This document shows positions 46,768 through 56,560 of a DNA stretch of 64,000 nucleotides, one piece after another (position 1 is the first letter of the stretch; the number at the start of each line of letters is the position of its first letter). This DNA comes from Gnetum montanum (Eukaryota; Streptophyta; Gnetopsida; Gnetales; Gnetaceae). The position numbers were made by a program, and so were the translations under genes. The notes under the pieces were generated by a model, which saw nothing but the letters and a program-made list of their open reading frames with translations, did not search any database and had not been told where the DNA came from. The stretch is taken from assembly GCA_015680685.1 (NCBI GenBank), contig MNCI01004263.1, positions 149,517-213,516 of the forward strand, given 5' to 3'.

Positions 46768-47838
46768 TCATTTCAGTAATTTTTTGATCTTGTTCGTTTT
46801 AATGTTGGACGATCTTTCAACCGGTATGATCCGGTATTTAGCGTCACCTTCGCTGATTACATTAAACGGTAATTTGGCCAAACAGACCTCAGATGGAATG
46901 TCTTTTGTGTTAGCGCTTTCGGATATTTCAGTGTCCGTAGGGAGCTCTATATCAGTTTCTACTCGAAGAGGCACAGACGTTTCTGTTTGAGGAGGTTTTT
47001 GTTCCATGTCGGAAGATTTACTGCTTACCGATGATCGTAGATTTTCGTTATTTTGGCTAGGCTTTTCAAGTTCGAATTTTGAGCCCTGGTCCATGTCCAT
47101 ATGCGATGAGATAATAGGAGTAACTGCTTCGCCATGTATGATGATTTCTCCACCTTCATAAGGCAGATGAATTTCCTGATGGATAGGGGAAGAGACAGCT
47201 CTCAGTTGGGCTAACCAGGGTCTTCCCAATATCAGGTTGAACCCTGGCATCTCGTCCACTACTAGGAATTCAGCAGATGTTGGGAATTGATCTCCCGCTA
47301 TAAAGTCTAAGGTTATTGAGCCTTTCACCATTACGCGTGACCCACTGAATGACTTTAAACATGTAGTCGTGGCTGGTTTAAGTAGTTCAGTAAGCCCTAG
47401 CTGCTCGATAATGTGGTACGGCACGACGTTTGTCGCATCTTCATCGTCTACATGGACCCTATGTATTTTAAATCGGTTTATACAGATTGTTATGAACATG
47501 GGAGCTGTTGTCACCTCCTTCGTTCCTTTATCGACCTTGATGTTGTTGTCATGAAAGTTTAGAGGCTTAGGAGTAGTCCCATGAGGTGAGAACATCACCG
47601 CATGGATGGAGGGTTCGTTTGGGGGTAAATCATGCGAACTAGAGCTTCCCGATGCGTTTGAGATGTTAGGACTAAGTCATACAAGCTCAGTGAAGTGTTT
47701 GTTTTTTTAATGCTTGCATGACTTGTGTCAAGGCGGCTGCGAAGTTTTCACTGTTGGGGGTGTTTCTATCGGTGCTGATTGGATCCATTGGACCCAACAG
47801 TTTTATCTCTCATCTTGTTGGTTTGTCAGTTTTCGGAG
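46768..47838 (-). pseudogene. Retropepsin, copy E
   Basis: An open 276-residue frame from 47598 to 46768, continuous with gag but for stops upstream (for example after NHPKR at 47839). FITICINRFKIHRVHVDDEDATNVVPYH is the active-site strand in two parts, with D-D-E where the family consensus is D-[DE]-G, a likely loss of the Gly. Flap and core: GSRVMVKGSITLDF, GDQFPTSAEFLVVDEMPGF, NLILGRPWLAQLRAVSSP. The C-terminal extension is about 90 residues, acidic, ending LAKLPFNVISEGDAKYRI, conserved in copies 1, B and D. It cleaves Gag-Pol in active elements. Confidence 0.85.
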
Positions 47839-50800
47839 CTATCGTTTAGGATGATTCATGTTTTTCAGATGACTCACCTTCATTGCCTGTGCTTGGTTGA
47901 TCGGTAGATGATGACATGGCACGAAGTTGAGAGGAGTGGGCTTAGGTGGCCCTAGAGCTAACCCTTGGCACCCTTTCTCCATACGTTCACGCACGAGTCT
48001 ATCTCTGGGACGTTCTCGCGTGCGGCGTGGAGGTGCCGTTGGTTTTGGCATTTCGGGTTGCCCTGGGAGTTTTAGCACATATGGGGTTGGGCGGGGTGAT
48101 GCTTGTACTATTGGATGTGCTTGGTTAGAGGGCTGGACAGGTACCCTAACAACGTAGGGCTTAGGTTGGCGTTGTGTTTGTGACACAGAGGCTTCGTAGT
48201 CATGGGGACCTTTGGGTATTCTAATGACAAATGGGGTTGGTTTCGGCGAAGGTTGGACCTCCGCTGTTGCGGTTGCCAAGGGTACTTAGACCACAAAAGG
48301 AGTAGGCCAGTTATGCGGATTTTGTGCGTTTAGGGGAGTGACGGGAGAGACATGCACCACATATGGCTTGTCGCGTGTCGTGGTGTTAGGTGTTGCCACT
48401 GCTAGGGGTATCTGAATGACATACGGCTGTTGTAAAGGATGGGACAGCCGAGGTGCGGGTGTAGACGTAGGGAAAGGTGTGCGAACTACAAAAGGTTTGT
48501 TGGAAGTTTGCTGCGTATATTCGGGAGATATGATGTTAATGTAAGATGGCTCAGAATCATCATCAAGGCAGACTGTACTGATAGTGTATGGCACCTCTTT
48601 AGTGTTTAAGGGATCTTTATAGACCCCCATAGCTTGATTTTGCGGTTGAGTCGGGTTTGCTTCGTCGAAGGTGATTTGGCCTTCATCGATCATTCGCTGT
48701 AGGTCCTGCTTCAAGGTGAAATAGTAATCTGTTCCGTGCCCATTTCGTTGATGGTAATCGCAAAAGCGATCCATCCTGAAGCCTTTAGGTACAGGAGGCT
48801 CATCCAGCGTTGCTAGGCTTGGGTTCTGAACGAGCTGACAGAACCGGTCATGTCTCTGGATGGACGCGGGAGATAACTGTTTATACTGCATTAAACTGGC
48901 CTTTAGGAGCTGATCAAAAAGTAGGGATGGCTTCATGGGAAGGGGTGTATATTGAGAGGGTTCTTTCCTCTCAAAATTGCATGTACGGTTCGCTGGATTA
49001 TGCTGTGACAATGATTCTTGCGCAATCGTTGGAGTAGGTTTGTTGTAATTAGCAGGGTTTTGCGGTGGCCTAGTTTGTTGTTGTGCCCCTACTATTGATG
49101 CTATAGTCGTTTTAGCCTTTTCTTTATCTTTTTTAGCATGTTGATTTTTAAAGGCTACGTAGGCCGGGTCATTGCTGTTTTGGGTTGCTTCTTCTATGTT
49201 TTTAATTTGCTCAAAGGCTTGGTTGAGATTGCACACGTTTAGATAGTACAGCTTGGATTTAAAGAAATCGTTGATGGCCCCTTTCAAAATAGTGAGCAGG
49301 TATGTCTGGGAGATTTCCTTGTGCAGCTCATTGAGGGCTGCGTTCCACCTCTGAATAAATTTCTGGACCGGTTCAAGAGGTGTCTGCTTGACCTGAATGA
49401 GGCTGTCTAGTGTGGCCTCAGGTTTCAAGTTATATTTGAACCTGGTCATGAACTGGTGTAGTAGGTTCTCCAAGGAGGAAACAGAGTTTCTTGGGAGCGC
49501 CCTATACCAATCAAGTGCTCTCCCCGAGAGGGACATGGGAAACACGCGAAGAATTGCAATGGGCCATGCTTGTAGCAGTGTGCACTCTAACCTGAACATT
49601 ATTAAATGTGCGTTAGGATCTGTCTCCCCATTGTACTTGGTTAGCGTTGGTAGGGAGATGCCTTTGGGCAGAGTTAAAGGTGGGATGGAAGAGCTGATGG
49701 GGTCATCGTTATAGAAGTCTACTACCTTCAACTCCCCGTCAGCGGCTGTCTTGAGGTGTTTTACCTCGTCAGTTAATTCCTGCATCATTCTTTTAGCATC
49801 TGCCCAATCCTGAGCAATTGGGAGCATGGCAGTTTGGGCTTGTGGCACGCTGTATGGGTTAGACTATTGAATGGTGGATTGGAAGGCTGAAAGTTGCATT
49901 GTTGATGGTTGCGTTTATGAGAAGTGTATAGTAGGTGGCACTAGGGGCAATACATTATAAAGAGGAGGTTGTTGCTGCTGTGGTCGTGGCTGTGCCTGGG
50001 GCACATGAGCTGGTGGCAACGTGTGGGGTGGTACATAGTGGTGGGAAATCTGCTGCGACGTTGTGCCCATCATCGGCCATTGTCTGGCCATGTTGTACGA
50101 GGGGGCTCCTTGTTGGGTTACGACAGTGAAAGGGGGTGTATGCGTTTGGACATGCGGGATGTAGTGGGCAGATGTGGACATGGGTATAACATGTGGCCTT
50201 CTTACCACTTGGGATTGGAATGTCACTCCCACATTACTGTGAGGGGGCGATGCTTGTGAGGATGAACCTGCAGCTGTAAAAGGGAAGGTGTTGGGCAAAG
50301 GGTTGCCCTGGGGAGGGACCTGGGCTAATGCAGATGTTTCTTGTAACGATGCTTGGGTGTGGGCAGAGTTAAGGGGTTGGAGGGGTATGATCTCCCTTGC
50401 GTCTGGGTTAAAGATGGGGTTCATGTGGTTATGTGAACTAAGAGTATGGTAGGAGTCTTCATGCTCAGATTGTGCAGCGAATTCGTCCTCTTCGTCCCAT
50501 TGTGGATCTGCCATAATTTGGTCTAGCAATTGGCTCCTGTGCAGAAGGAGCTACGTAAAGAGTTCCGAGAATTGTTCTGGAATGGGGATTACATCGTATG
50601 GGGAAGGGATGAATTCGTATCCCCCTCTGTAAAAGATTTCAAATTGCCTTTTTACTTCCATTCAGCCTGATCTACTGCCAGGCCGGCTTGCATCTTAATG
50701 CAGATGAAGTTATACTCGTCTTGGGTTATAACGTTAGCGGCAGGGTCTCTCCCTTGCAACCTCAACGACCGATGGGGCCCCATTGTGGATTTCCCTTCCA

Positions 50801-50888
50801 TATGTTGTGTGATAGATTGCTGGGCAACCGTTGTGTCTGAGATGTTAACGTTCTGGGTAGTAGCAGCGGTGATGTTTATGGGATTCAT
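47839..50888 (-). pseudogene. Gag, copy E (best preserved in the window)
   Basis: N-terminus MNPINITAATTQNVN, then LRLQGRDPAANVITQDEYNF (shown in two parts in all copies) and a frameshift near 50655. Next comes QWDEEDEFAAQSEHEDSYHTL, then a Gln/Pro/His-rich linker. The retrotransposon-gag core at about 49700-49150 has LTKYNGETDPNAHL, GRALDWYRALP and FMTRFKYNLKPEATLD. The knuckle CDYHQRNGHGTDYY near 48750 is CX2HX4HX4 with Tyr replacing the last Cys. Between 48530 and 47990 are about seven PFVV/PYVI..VP repeats. Stops: TAG near 50553, TAA at 49915 (CAA), TAG near 49864 (CAG), TAA at 48286. Otherwise 520 residues are open. It forms the particle. Confidence 0.88.
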
Positions 50889-51195
50889 GATGATAGACGG
50901 TTTGAGTATGCAAGATTGATGTACTGGATAACGTAGTGTATGCGACTCGTGTAGATGAATCTACAGGGTAAGTATGCAGCGTAAACACTGGCGTAAGTGT
51001 GCAGCGTAAACGCTGGCATAAGTGTGCAGCGTATACGCTAGGGTTTATGTGCAGCGTATACGTTAGGGTTTATGTGCAGTGTAGACACTAAAGAATCGAA
51101 AGCGTAGACGCTGAGAGTCGGGGGTTTAAACAGGGCAGCGAAAACGTTGATGATCGTAGACGCTGAGGAGCGTGCAGTCAAACTGTTTAAGCGGA
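50889..51195 (-). repeat. Leader motif array, copy E
   Basis: At least six words GTGCAGCGTAAACGCTGG / GTGCAGCGTATACGCTAG spaced about 27-30 bases at 50970-51080, then GCGTAGACGCTGAG near 51105 and 51150. It lies between primer site and gag. Same core as the LTR and the antisense intron. Confidence 0.8.
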
Positions 51196-51214
51196 GGCCC
51201 TCCTTCTAGCGCCA
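51196..51214 (-). other. Primer-binding site, copy E
   Basis: The minus strand reads TGGCGCTAGAAGGAGGGCC, five bases after the LTR end. It is the intact reference for the decayed sites in B and C. Confidence 0.9.
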
Positions 51215-51219
51215 ATTTC

Positions 51220-52432
51220 TGTGCTGCCCAAACTCGTCGGTCCCCGGCTGGAAAGGAAAACAGAGACTGCAGGATCGCAGGACGAGCACAGATGACCCTA
51301 CCTTCGCCTGAGGGCGTGCTAGAATGCACGAAGGTAGGGTACCTTGGGTGGTCTGCACGCGGATCAGACAAGGATTTCCCCGAGCGCCACCGAAGTGTTA
51401 TACATTGGGTTATGTGTAAACAGAGCGTAAACAGTGAAACAGATGCAGACAGAGCGTAAGCGTAAAGGGGCGTAAACAGCGTAAGCAAATATAGGCCCAG
51501 CGTAAGCGTATACAGGCGTGAACAGCGTGAACAGCGTAAACAAGTGTAAAGAGCGTAAGCAAATGTAAACAGCGTAAGCAGTGTGGGCGTATACAGACGT
51601 AAACGGAGTGTGAACGTAAACAGGCGTAAACGAAGCGTGGGCCAAATTGACGTAAAACTGTAAAAAACTTGCAACAAACGTAAACAGTGGATTACAGAGT
51701 CAAAATGTTGTGCACCAGTCTAACGAAGTTGTGTAGGGACACAAGGCGGATGTAAAGCCCTGGTGGATGCAGGGATTCAGCTGGTTGTCATGGTAGGCGG
51801 AGCGCAGATTGTTCTTGGCGTACAGAACTTCCAGCGTAAGCGTAAGCATAAAGGGGTTTCTGGGCTCTTGTTTTCAGCGTAATTGCTCTGGGTCTACTTT
51901 GGTAATTTTTTCCGACCTCGAATTTACGGAAAACTGGGCTATTTATAGGGGTAGGGTTACTGGGAAAATCGGACTGGGAGACACGTGGCGTATAGACCGG
52001 GCGTTTACAATTTAGAAACATGGTATACGCTGGGCGTATACGCTACAACAGGCCGACGTATATGCTGGGTGTGGACTTGGATGGATGCTGGCGTATACGC
52101 TGGGGCGTATACGCTGATGGATGCTGGACGTCGACTTGCTTCAATTCTTGCTCCTGTTGCACCTGTTGAGCGTGTGTGTGAGGCATGTATGCTGAGTGTC
52201 GGGCGTAGACGCCGAGCGTAGACGCCGAGCGTAGATGCCGGCACAACACTTGGTTTAAAACTGGGCATATACGCTGGGTGTATACGCTGGCACAACACTT
52301 AGTAAAAACCAGGTGTTTTGACTCTCAAAATTGCCTTGTGTGACTTCAAATGTAGCCAAAGTCGTCTGTGGGTCACGGGGATCTGCTTCTTGTCAGAAAA
52401 ATGCTAAACTCAAAACATTTTGTGGTGTTTCA
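51220..52432 (-). repeat. 5' LTR of copy E
   Basis: 1213 bases, minus strand TGAAACACCACA...GGGCAGCACA. TATA CTATAAATAG at 51939-51948. U3 has GCGTATACGC pairs at 52024-52110 and 52200-52290; U5 has GCGTAAACAGCGTAAGC words at 51420-51640. Confidence 0.92.
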
Positions 52433-52437
52433 GTGAC
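52433..52437. repeat. Target-site duplication GTGAC, right side of copy E
   Basis: Matches 35531-35535 exactly. Confidence 0.92.
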
Positions 52438-52916
52438 CATAGCGTTTCCTACAAAAACTTAGTAATTTTGGACATAAAGTCTGGAATTATGGAGGCTAGG
52501 ACTTGAAGTAGTCATCAACAAACCCTGAGGATGACTTACACCTTTGAAGTCAAATCATTTTGACTTAATTTTAAGGCCCTTGGAGTTGCTCATGCTAGAC
52601 TCATGCTGCCAACATGACCTCAGCATGACCTCAATGTGACCAAGAAAATTTGTATAATCTGGCCCAAAATCTAAACTCTTGAATGCTGAAACTTGAAGTG
52701 GACAATAATGGCCCTATGAACATGACTTGCACACTCAGATTGGACCATTTTTGACTTGATCTTGAAGTCTTTGTAGTTGCTCATGCTAGGGGCAAGCTCA
52801 GCTTGACAAGCCTAACATGAATTCCATGCATTAGCCAAATTCTTGCCTCTCAAAAGCTCAAAAGACTCTAAGTTATTCTCATTTCATAGTGTTAGGCTAA
52901 AATTTGTGGTGTTTCA
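52438..52916 (-). repeat. 3' LTR of copy B, PPT-proximal part
   Basis: Continues 34320-35535 after removal of E and aligns with 60840-61299. Ends GTGGTGTTTCA (minus-strand LTR start TGAAACACCAC). The PPT remnant (minus CAAGGAGAGACCAA) follows at 52917-52930. Confidence 0.87.
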
Positions 52917-54015
52917 TTGGTCTCTCCTTGTTGACGTCTAGAGGAGTCCACCTGAGAGGCATCGACAAAGAAGTACAAAACAACATGAACAAGCAAGTAC
53001 CAAGCATTATCCATTGGCCCTTGCCTGGACGTCATCGCACTATGTTCAAAAGTACATGAGATTGGGGAAATGTAGGTTAAGATGTGAGGGGTTTAGTTAT
53101 AATTACTTCTATAATTGTGGAAGATGAATGCTCTCACGTGAACAAGCCCTATTTTTAGTCCTTGTCAGTAGCCAGTGTTTAGCAGACTCATAACCAAGAC
53201 ATAGGAGGTGTGTTCTTTGGAGAAACAGGACTCTATTTAGTGTTTTTATGGGGGCCCATTGTAAATAGCCAAAGTCATGCGATGATGTGCAACATGATCA
53301 TTTGAAACACAAGTGTAACTATTTTCTCAAGACAATTTCCTTCCTGCCTAGGGCTTGTATGAGAAGAACCAATGGTCTTTTGGTCTATGACATCAATGGG
53401 GTCATGAAGACCTTTTCCATGCATTTTTCTCTTTAATCTTTTTTTTTCTTTTTGAAAGAGCTTGCTTTCAGTGCTGTACTTGTCATCATGTGCTTGCATT
53501 TGTATCATGTACCATGTACTATGTTTTGCGTTGCAACTGCTTAGAGAAACATAGTGTGCAACAGTGTATCAAGAGCTTTGGGATGAGTAGAATGTATCAA
53601 CGGGGTGTAATTGAATGGGATAAGGGGAACATGATGGGGAATAGGGAATGTATCAAGAGTCAGGAATGTACTTATGAATGGATTGATTAACCTAGTTGCA
53701 TGTATTAGGAGGAATATGATACCTTGTTGTCATGAAGAACTACATCTGTGCGCGAACGCCTCGGGCATGTCCTCCTACAAACACAACTCCAAGAAGACAA
53801 GAAAACCACAAATGATTCGGTTAAATAAGCACTTTAAACTTGAATATAACCAAGGAGATGGAGCCACCATGTGTGATTTCAAAGCAGATAGAATCATGAA
53901 CAACATCATCTTCATCAGGGTCCATGAAACAGGTTATGCAGCAAGTCTTTGTGCAACACATATAGCTAATTGTAGCAACATATCTTTTCAAATATTTCCA
54001 AGTTGTCAATGATGT
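52917..54015 (-). other. 3' non-coding region of copy B
   Basis: PPT remnant, then sequence related to 36765-37739 of E: TCGACAAAGAAG, GACGTCATCGCACTATGTTCA, CTTCCTGCCTAGGGCTTGTATG and an A-rich tract on the sense strand near 53440-53455. A 112-residue open frame on the plus strand (53674-54012) has no family features and I treat it as chance. Confidence 0.55.
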
Positions 54016-54362
54016 CACCAGTTTATAGTCTTAGTGGACTATTGTGGGTTAGTTTCATGTCATAACCCTTTGGATGGCACCAGTTTAGAGTCATAATAGA
54101 CGATGTAGTGCTAGTTTATAGTCATAGCATACTGTAAAGAGAAAAACCAGTTTATAGTCTTAGCAGACTCTACATGCTAGTTTTATGTCATGGCAGACAA
54201 ATATGGCAGTTTAGTGTCATACCGGATGGAGCTCTGTGGTGTTAGTTTACTATCATGACGCTAGGACACTGTATGGTGCCAGTTTCAAGTCATAGCCCTA
54301 GGACCATTCTATGGTATCAGTTTTAGATCATGATTCCAAGACCGTTACATACCTCAAGCTCA
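54016..54362 (+). repeat. Array units after integrase remnant, copy B
   Basis: About nine irregular units: CAGTTTATAGTCTTAGTGGAC, TAGTTTATAGTCATAGCATAC, CAGTTTAGTGTCATACCGGA, TAGTTTACTATCATGACGC and others. Same core and orientation as 37740-38256 of E, but not expanded into a regular tandem. Confidence 0.8.
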
Positions 54363-54374
54363 TCAGACATAGTA

Positions 54375-54481
54375 CCGTTTCAGGTATAGGTGATTTTTGG
54401 GATTAACAAACTCATTCCCATCCATGTCAGTAAGTTTTGAATGCTCCATTATTGTACACCTTGGTGACTAACTAAGGCCCT
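54375..54481 (-). pseudogene. Integrase C-terminal remnant, copy B
   Basis: The minus strand matches the end of E integrase (plus-strand ATCCATGTCAGTAAGTTTTGA against GTCCATGTCAGCTAGCTTGAA, then CTAAGGCCCT against ATAAGGCCCT), coding the KGPYLV..LADMD..NP region. The match stops at the deletion join near 54482. Confidence 0.65.
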
Positions 54482-54717
54482 CTTTGCCTATGAGTGTTTT
54501 ATTATGGTGCTTACTTTTGTATGGTTTTATAATTTTTAGTGTTAGTGTTAATGTTCTTCTAGGTTTGTATTCATGATTTTTTTTGTTATGCTTACCTATT
54601 TGTTTTTTTTTCATTTCATTCTAGGGACATAGTAATGATGAGGCTGGCCCCAGTGGAGTAGGAGCGGATGATGTCAAAGATTTTGGGGGCTAGCCCCCTC
54701 CTAGTACTGATGTGTGA
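54482..54717 (+). pseudogene. Last exon of the antisense gene, copy B
   Basis: The final codons of exon 7 (CCTATG with a mutated donor) open at the deletion join. Intron 7 follows, then an acceptor TTCTAG and exon 8 at 54625-54717: DEAGPSGVGADDV, a stop at the position where copy 1 has Asp-Gln (FGDQPLPSTNA), and PPPSTDV before TGA. It proves B once carried the antisense gene in the same place. Upstream exons are deleted. Confidence 0.75.
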
Positions 54718-54861
54718 ACTAACTATTAGTCTAGCTTTAGCTACCAAATTTTTTGGATTTTTGATGTTTAATGGAAATGTATGAGGATAGATGTAATGAT
54801 ATGGATTTAATCATGGCATAATTTGTTGGCATTCTATTGCCATGTTGACGTTAAATATTAC

Positions 54862-54882
54862 ATATATATATATATATATATT
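54862..54882. repeat. (AT)n microsatellite after the antisense exon, copy B
   Basis: About ten AT units, 145 bases after the exon 8 stop, homologous to 46363-46384 in E. Confidence 0.9.
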
Positions 54883-55099
54883 GTTCTTTTTCTTATTTTC
54901 TCAGGTATATTGTGAACATATGTGTGTAGCTGACTGTAAAATGAGATTCCAAAATGTAGAACAAAATGTAAGGCAAATATTTGTAAAAAGAAAAGGAACG
55001 AGAATGCATGAATTGAAATTGAAAATTGTGACATGTAAATGAAAATTTGACATAACATAATGAGAGTTTGTAAACTTGAAACATATTGAGCTCTATTTT

Positions 55100-55372
55100 A
55101 AGGCCATTTTAGGCCATGCACATTAGTTTAGAGTCATGGTATTGCATCTGTGTTGAACAAAGAAAGAGGAATTACTAGTTTTATGCCATAGTGGGCTGAA
55201 AGCGATAATAGCTTTAAGAAACTTAAAAGGAATCGGCCATTTCTGACCATGGCTAGTTTAACATCATTACAGACATTCGTTGGTAGTCTAACATCGTACC
55301 AGACAATTGCTAGTTTAACATATTTCCGGATACTTGATAGTTTACTCTAGTTATTTAGTTGTTCCTTTTTCT
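55100..55372 (+). repeat. Array units between antisense remnant and protease, copy B
   Basis: Units include TAGTTTAACATCATTACAGAC, TAGTCTAACATCGTACCAGAC and TAGTTTAACATATTTCCGGA at 55250-55335, with weaker ones from 55120. Same core as in E and copy 1. Confidence 0.75.
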
Positions 55373-56560
55373 TCATAGTTTGACGTGAGGCGTGGGGCAT
55401 GTAGGTATGATTCTATACTCACCTTCCCCTTCACTAGAGATGTCAAAAGGTAGCTCTGACCAAGAGATGTCAACAAGAATGGCTCCTATGTCTGTGAAAT
55501 CCAGTGCTTCCTCAGTTCTAGTAGGGTCATGGGTTAACAATTGGTTCATGTCTTGAAGTGGGCTCATGGTTTCTTATTTTGGTTCAGAGAACTCAACCTC
55601 TAATCCTTGATCCATTCCTGAATGCAAGGAAGTAACTGATGTTACCGTGTTCTCATGTATGATGATCTCACCACTCTCAAAGGGTAGGTGGATTTCTTGA
55701 TGGATTGGTGAGGATACAACTCTAAGTTGACCTAACCAAGGTTGTCCTAGAATCAGATTAAACCCCAACATTTCATCAACCACTATGAATTCAGCCGATG
55801 TGGGGAACTGGTCCCCTACTATGAAATCGAAGGTAAGCATGCCTTTTACCATGACACAGGAACCATTGAAGGCTTTTAAAAAGGAAGTTTTTGTGGGCCA
55901 TATTTTCTTTGTAAGACCCAGTTTTTCGATAACAAGAAAGGATATTACTTTTTTTGCTGCACCTTCATCGACATGCACCCTACGTATCATGAAGTGATTG
56001 ACTTGTATTATTATGAACATAGCAGTTGTAGTGACCTCTCCAATTTTCTCATCTTGCTTAATATCATTATCATGAAACTCTAGGGATGTGGGCCTCGATT
56101 CTTGAGATTGTGAGGATAGTACTACATAAATGGATGGCTCATCTGTGGGAAGGTCCTTGCTAACAAAACTAAAGTCAACATACACACAAGAGCTTCCTGT
56201 TGTATCAGTGATGTCATTACTAGATCGTATAGGCTTAAGGAGGTGTTCTTTTATTTCAAAGCTTGTGTGAATTGGGTTAATGCACTCACTAGATCCTTAC
56301 CACTTGGGATGCTCTTGTCTCTGAATACTTGGTCCATTTGACCCAACATTCATATCTCTCATGGAGGGATTCTTGTGTTGCGAACTGGGGATGTTGAGTT
56401 TGGGACACTGGGAGTGCTGGTATCCTTATCTCGATGGCTTGTGCTAGGCTCACTGGTGGGTGGAACCATAGGAACAACATTTAGCGGTATGGGCTTTAGT
56501 AACCCCAATTCATGCTCATGATGTTCCTTTTCTAGGCGCTCTCTTGTGATCCTGTCAACA
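55373..56560 (-). pseudogene. Retropepsin, copy B
   Basis: A 203-residue open part (56185-55574): FIIIQVNHFMIRRVHVDEGAAKKVISFL in two parts with active-site D-E-G, GSCVMVKGMLTFDF, GDQFPTSAEFIVVDEMLGF, NLILGQPWLGQLRVVSSP. The tail DISWSELPFDISSEGEGEYRI is close to that of copy 1. A stop at 55574 and frame changes upstream disable it. Confidence 0.82.

Larger units (their letters stand above)
35536..52432 (-). mobile_element. Nearly complete Tat/Ogre-like retrotransposon with antisense gene, copy E (16.9 kb)
   Basis: Full structure on the minus strand: 5' LTR 51220-52432, PBS, leader array, gag, protease, small array, antisense gene (plus strand), RT (mostly an assembly gap), two RNase H domains, integrase with an intact D-D-35-E triad, 37-nt array, PPT, 3' LTR 35536-36751. 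The target duplication GTGAC is perfect. Coding parts carry few stops (three seen in the RNase H-integrase stretch, several in gag), far fewer than copies 1, B, C or D. It is the youngest insertion in the window, and its GC-rich motifs are the least CpG-depleted. Confidence 0.93.

Noticed and set aside
51126-51677. 183-residue and overlapping frames in the E LTR (also 35726-36353 in the other LTR)
   Set aside because: They come from repeated GCGTAAAC words, lie in LTRs and have repetitive composition (Leu/Arg/Tyr).
53674-54012. 112-residue plus-strand frame in the 3' region of copy B
   Set aside because: No domain, no equivalent in E or copy 1, and it runs against the element.
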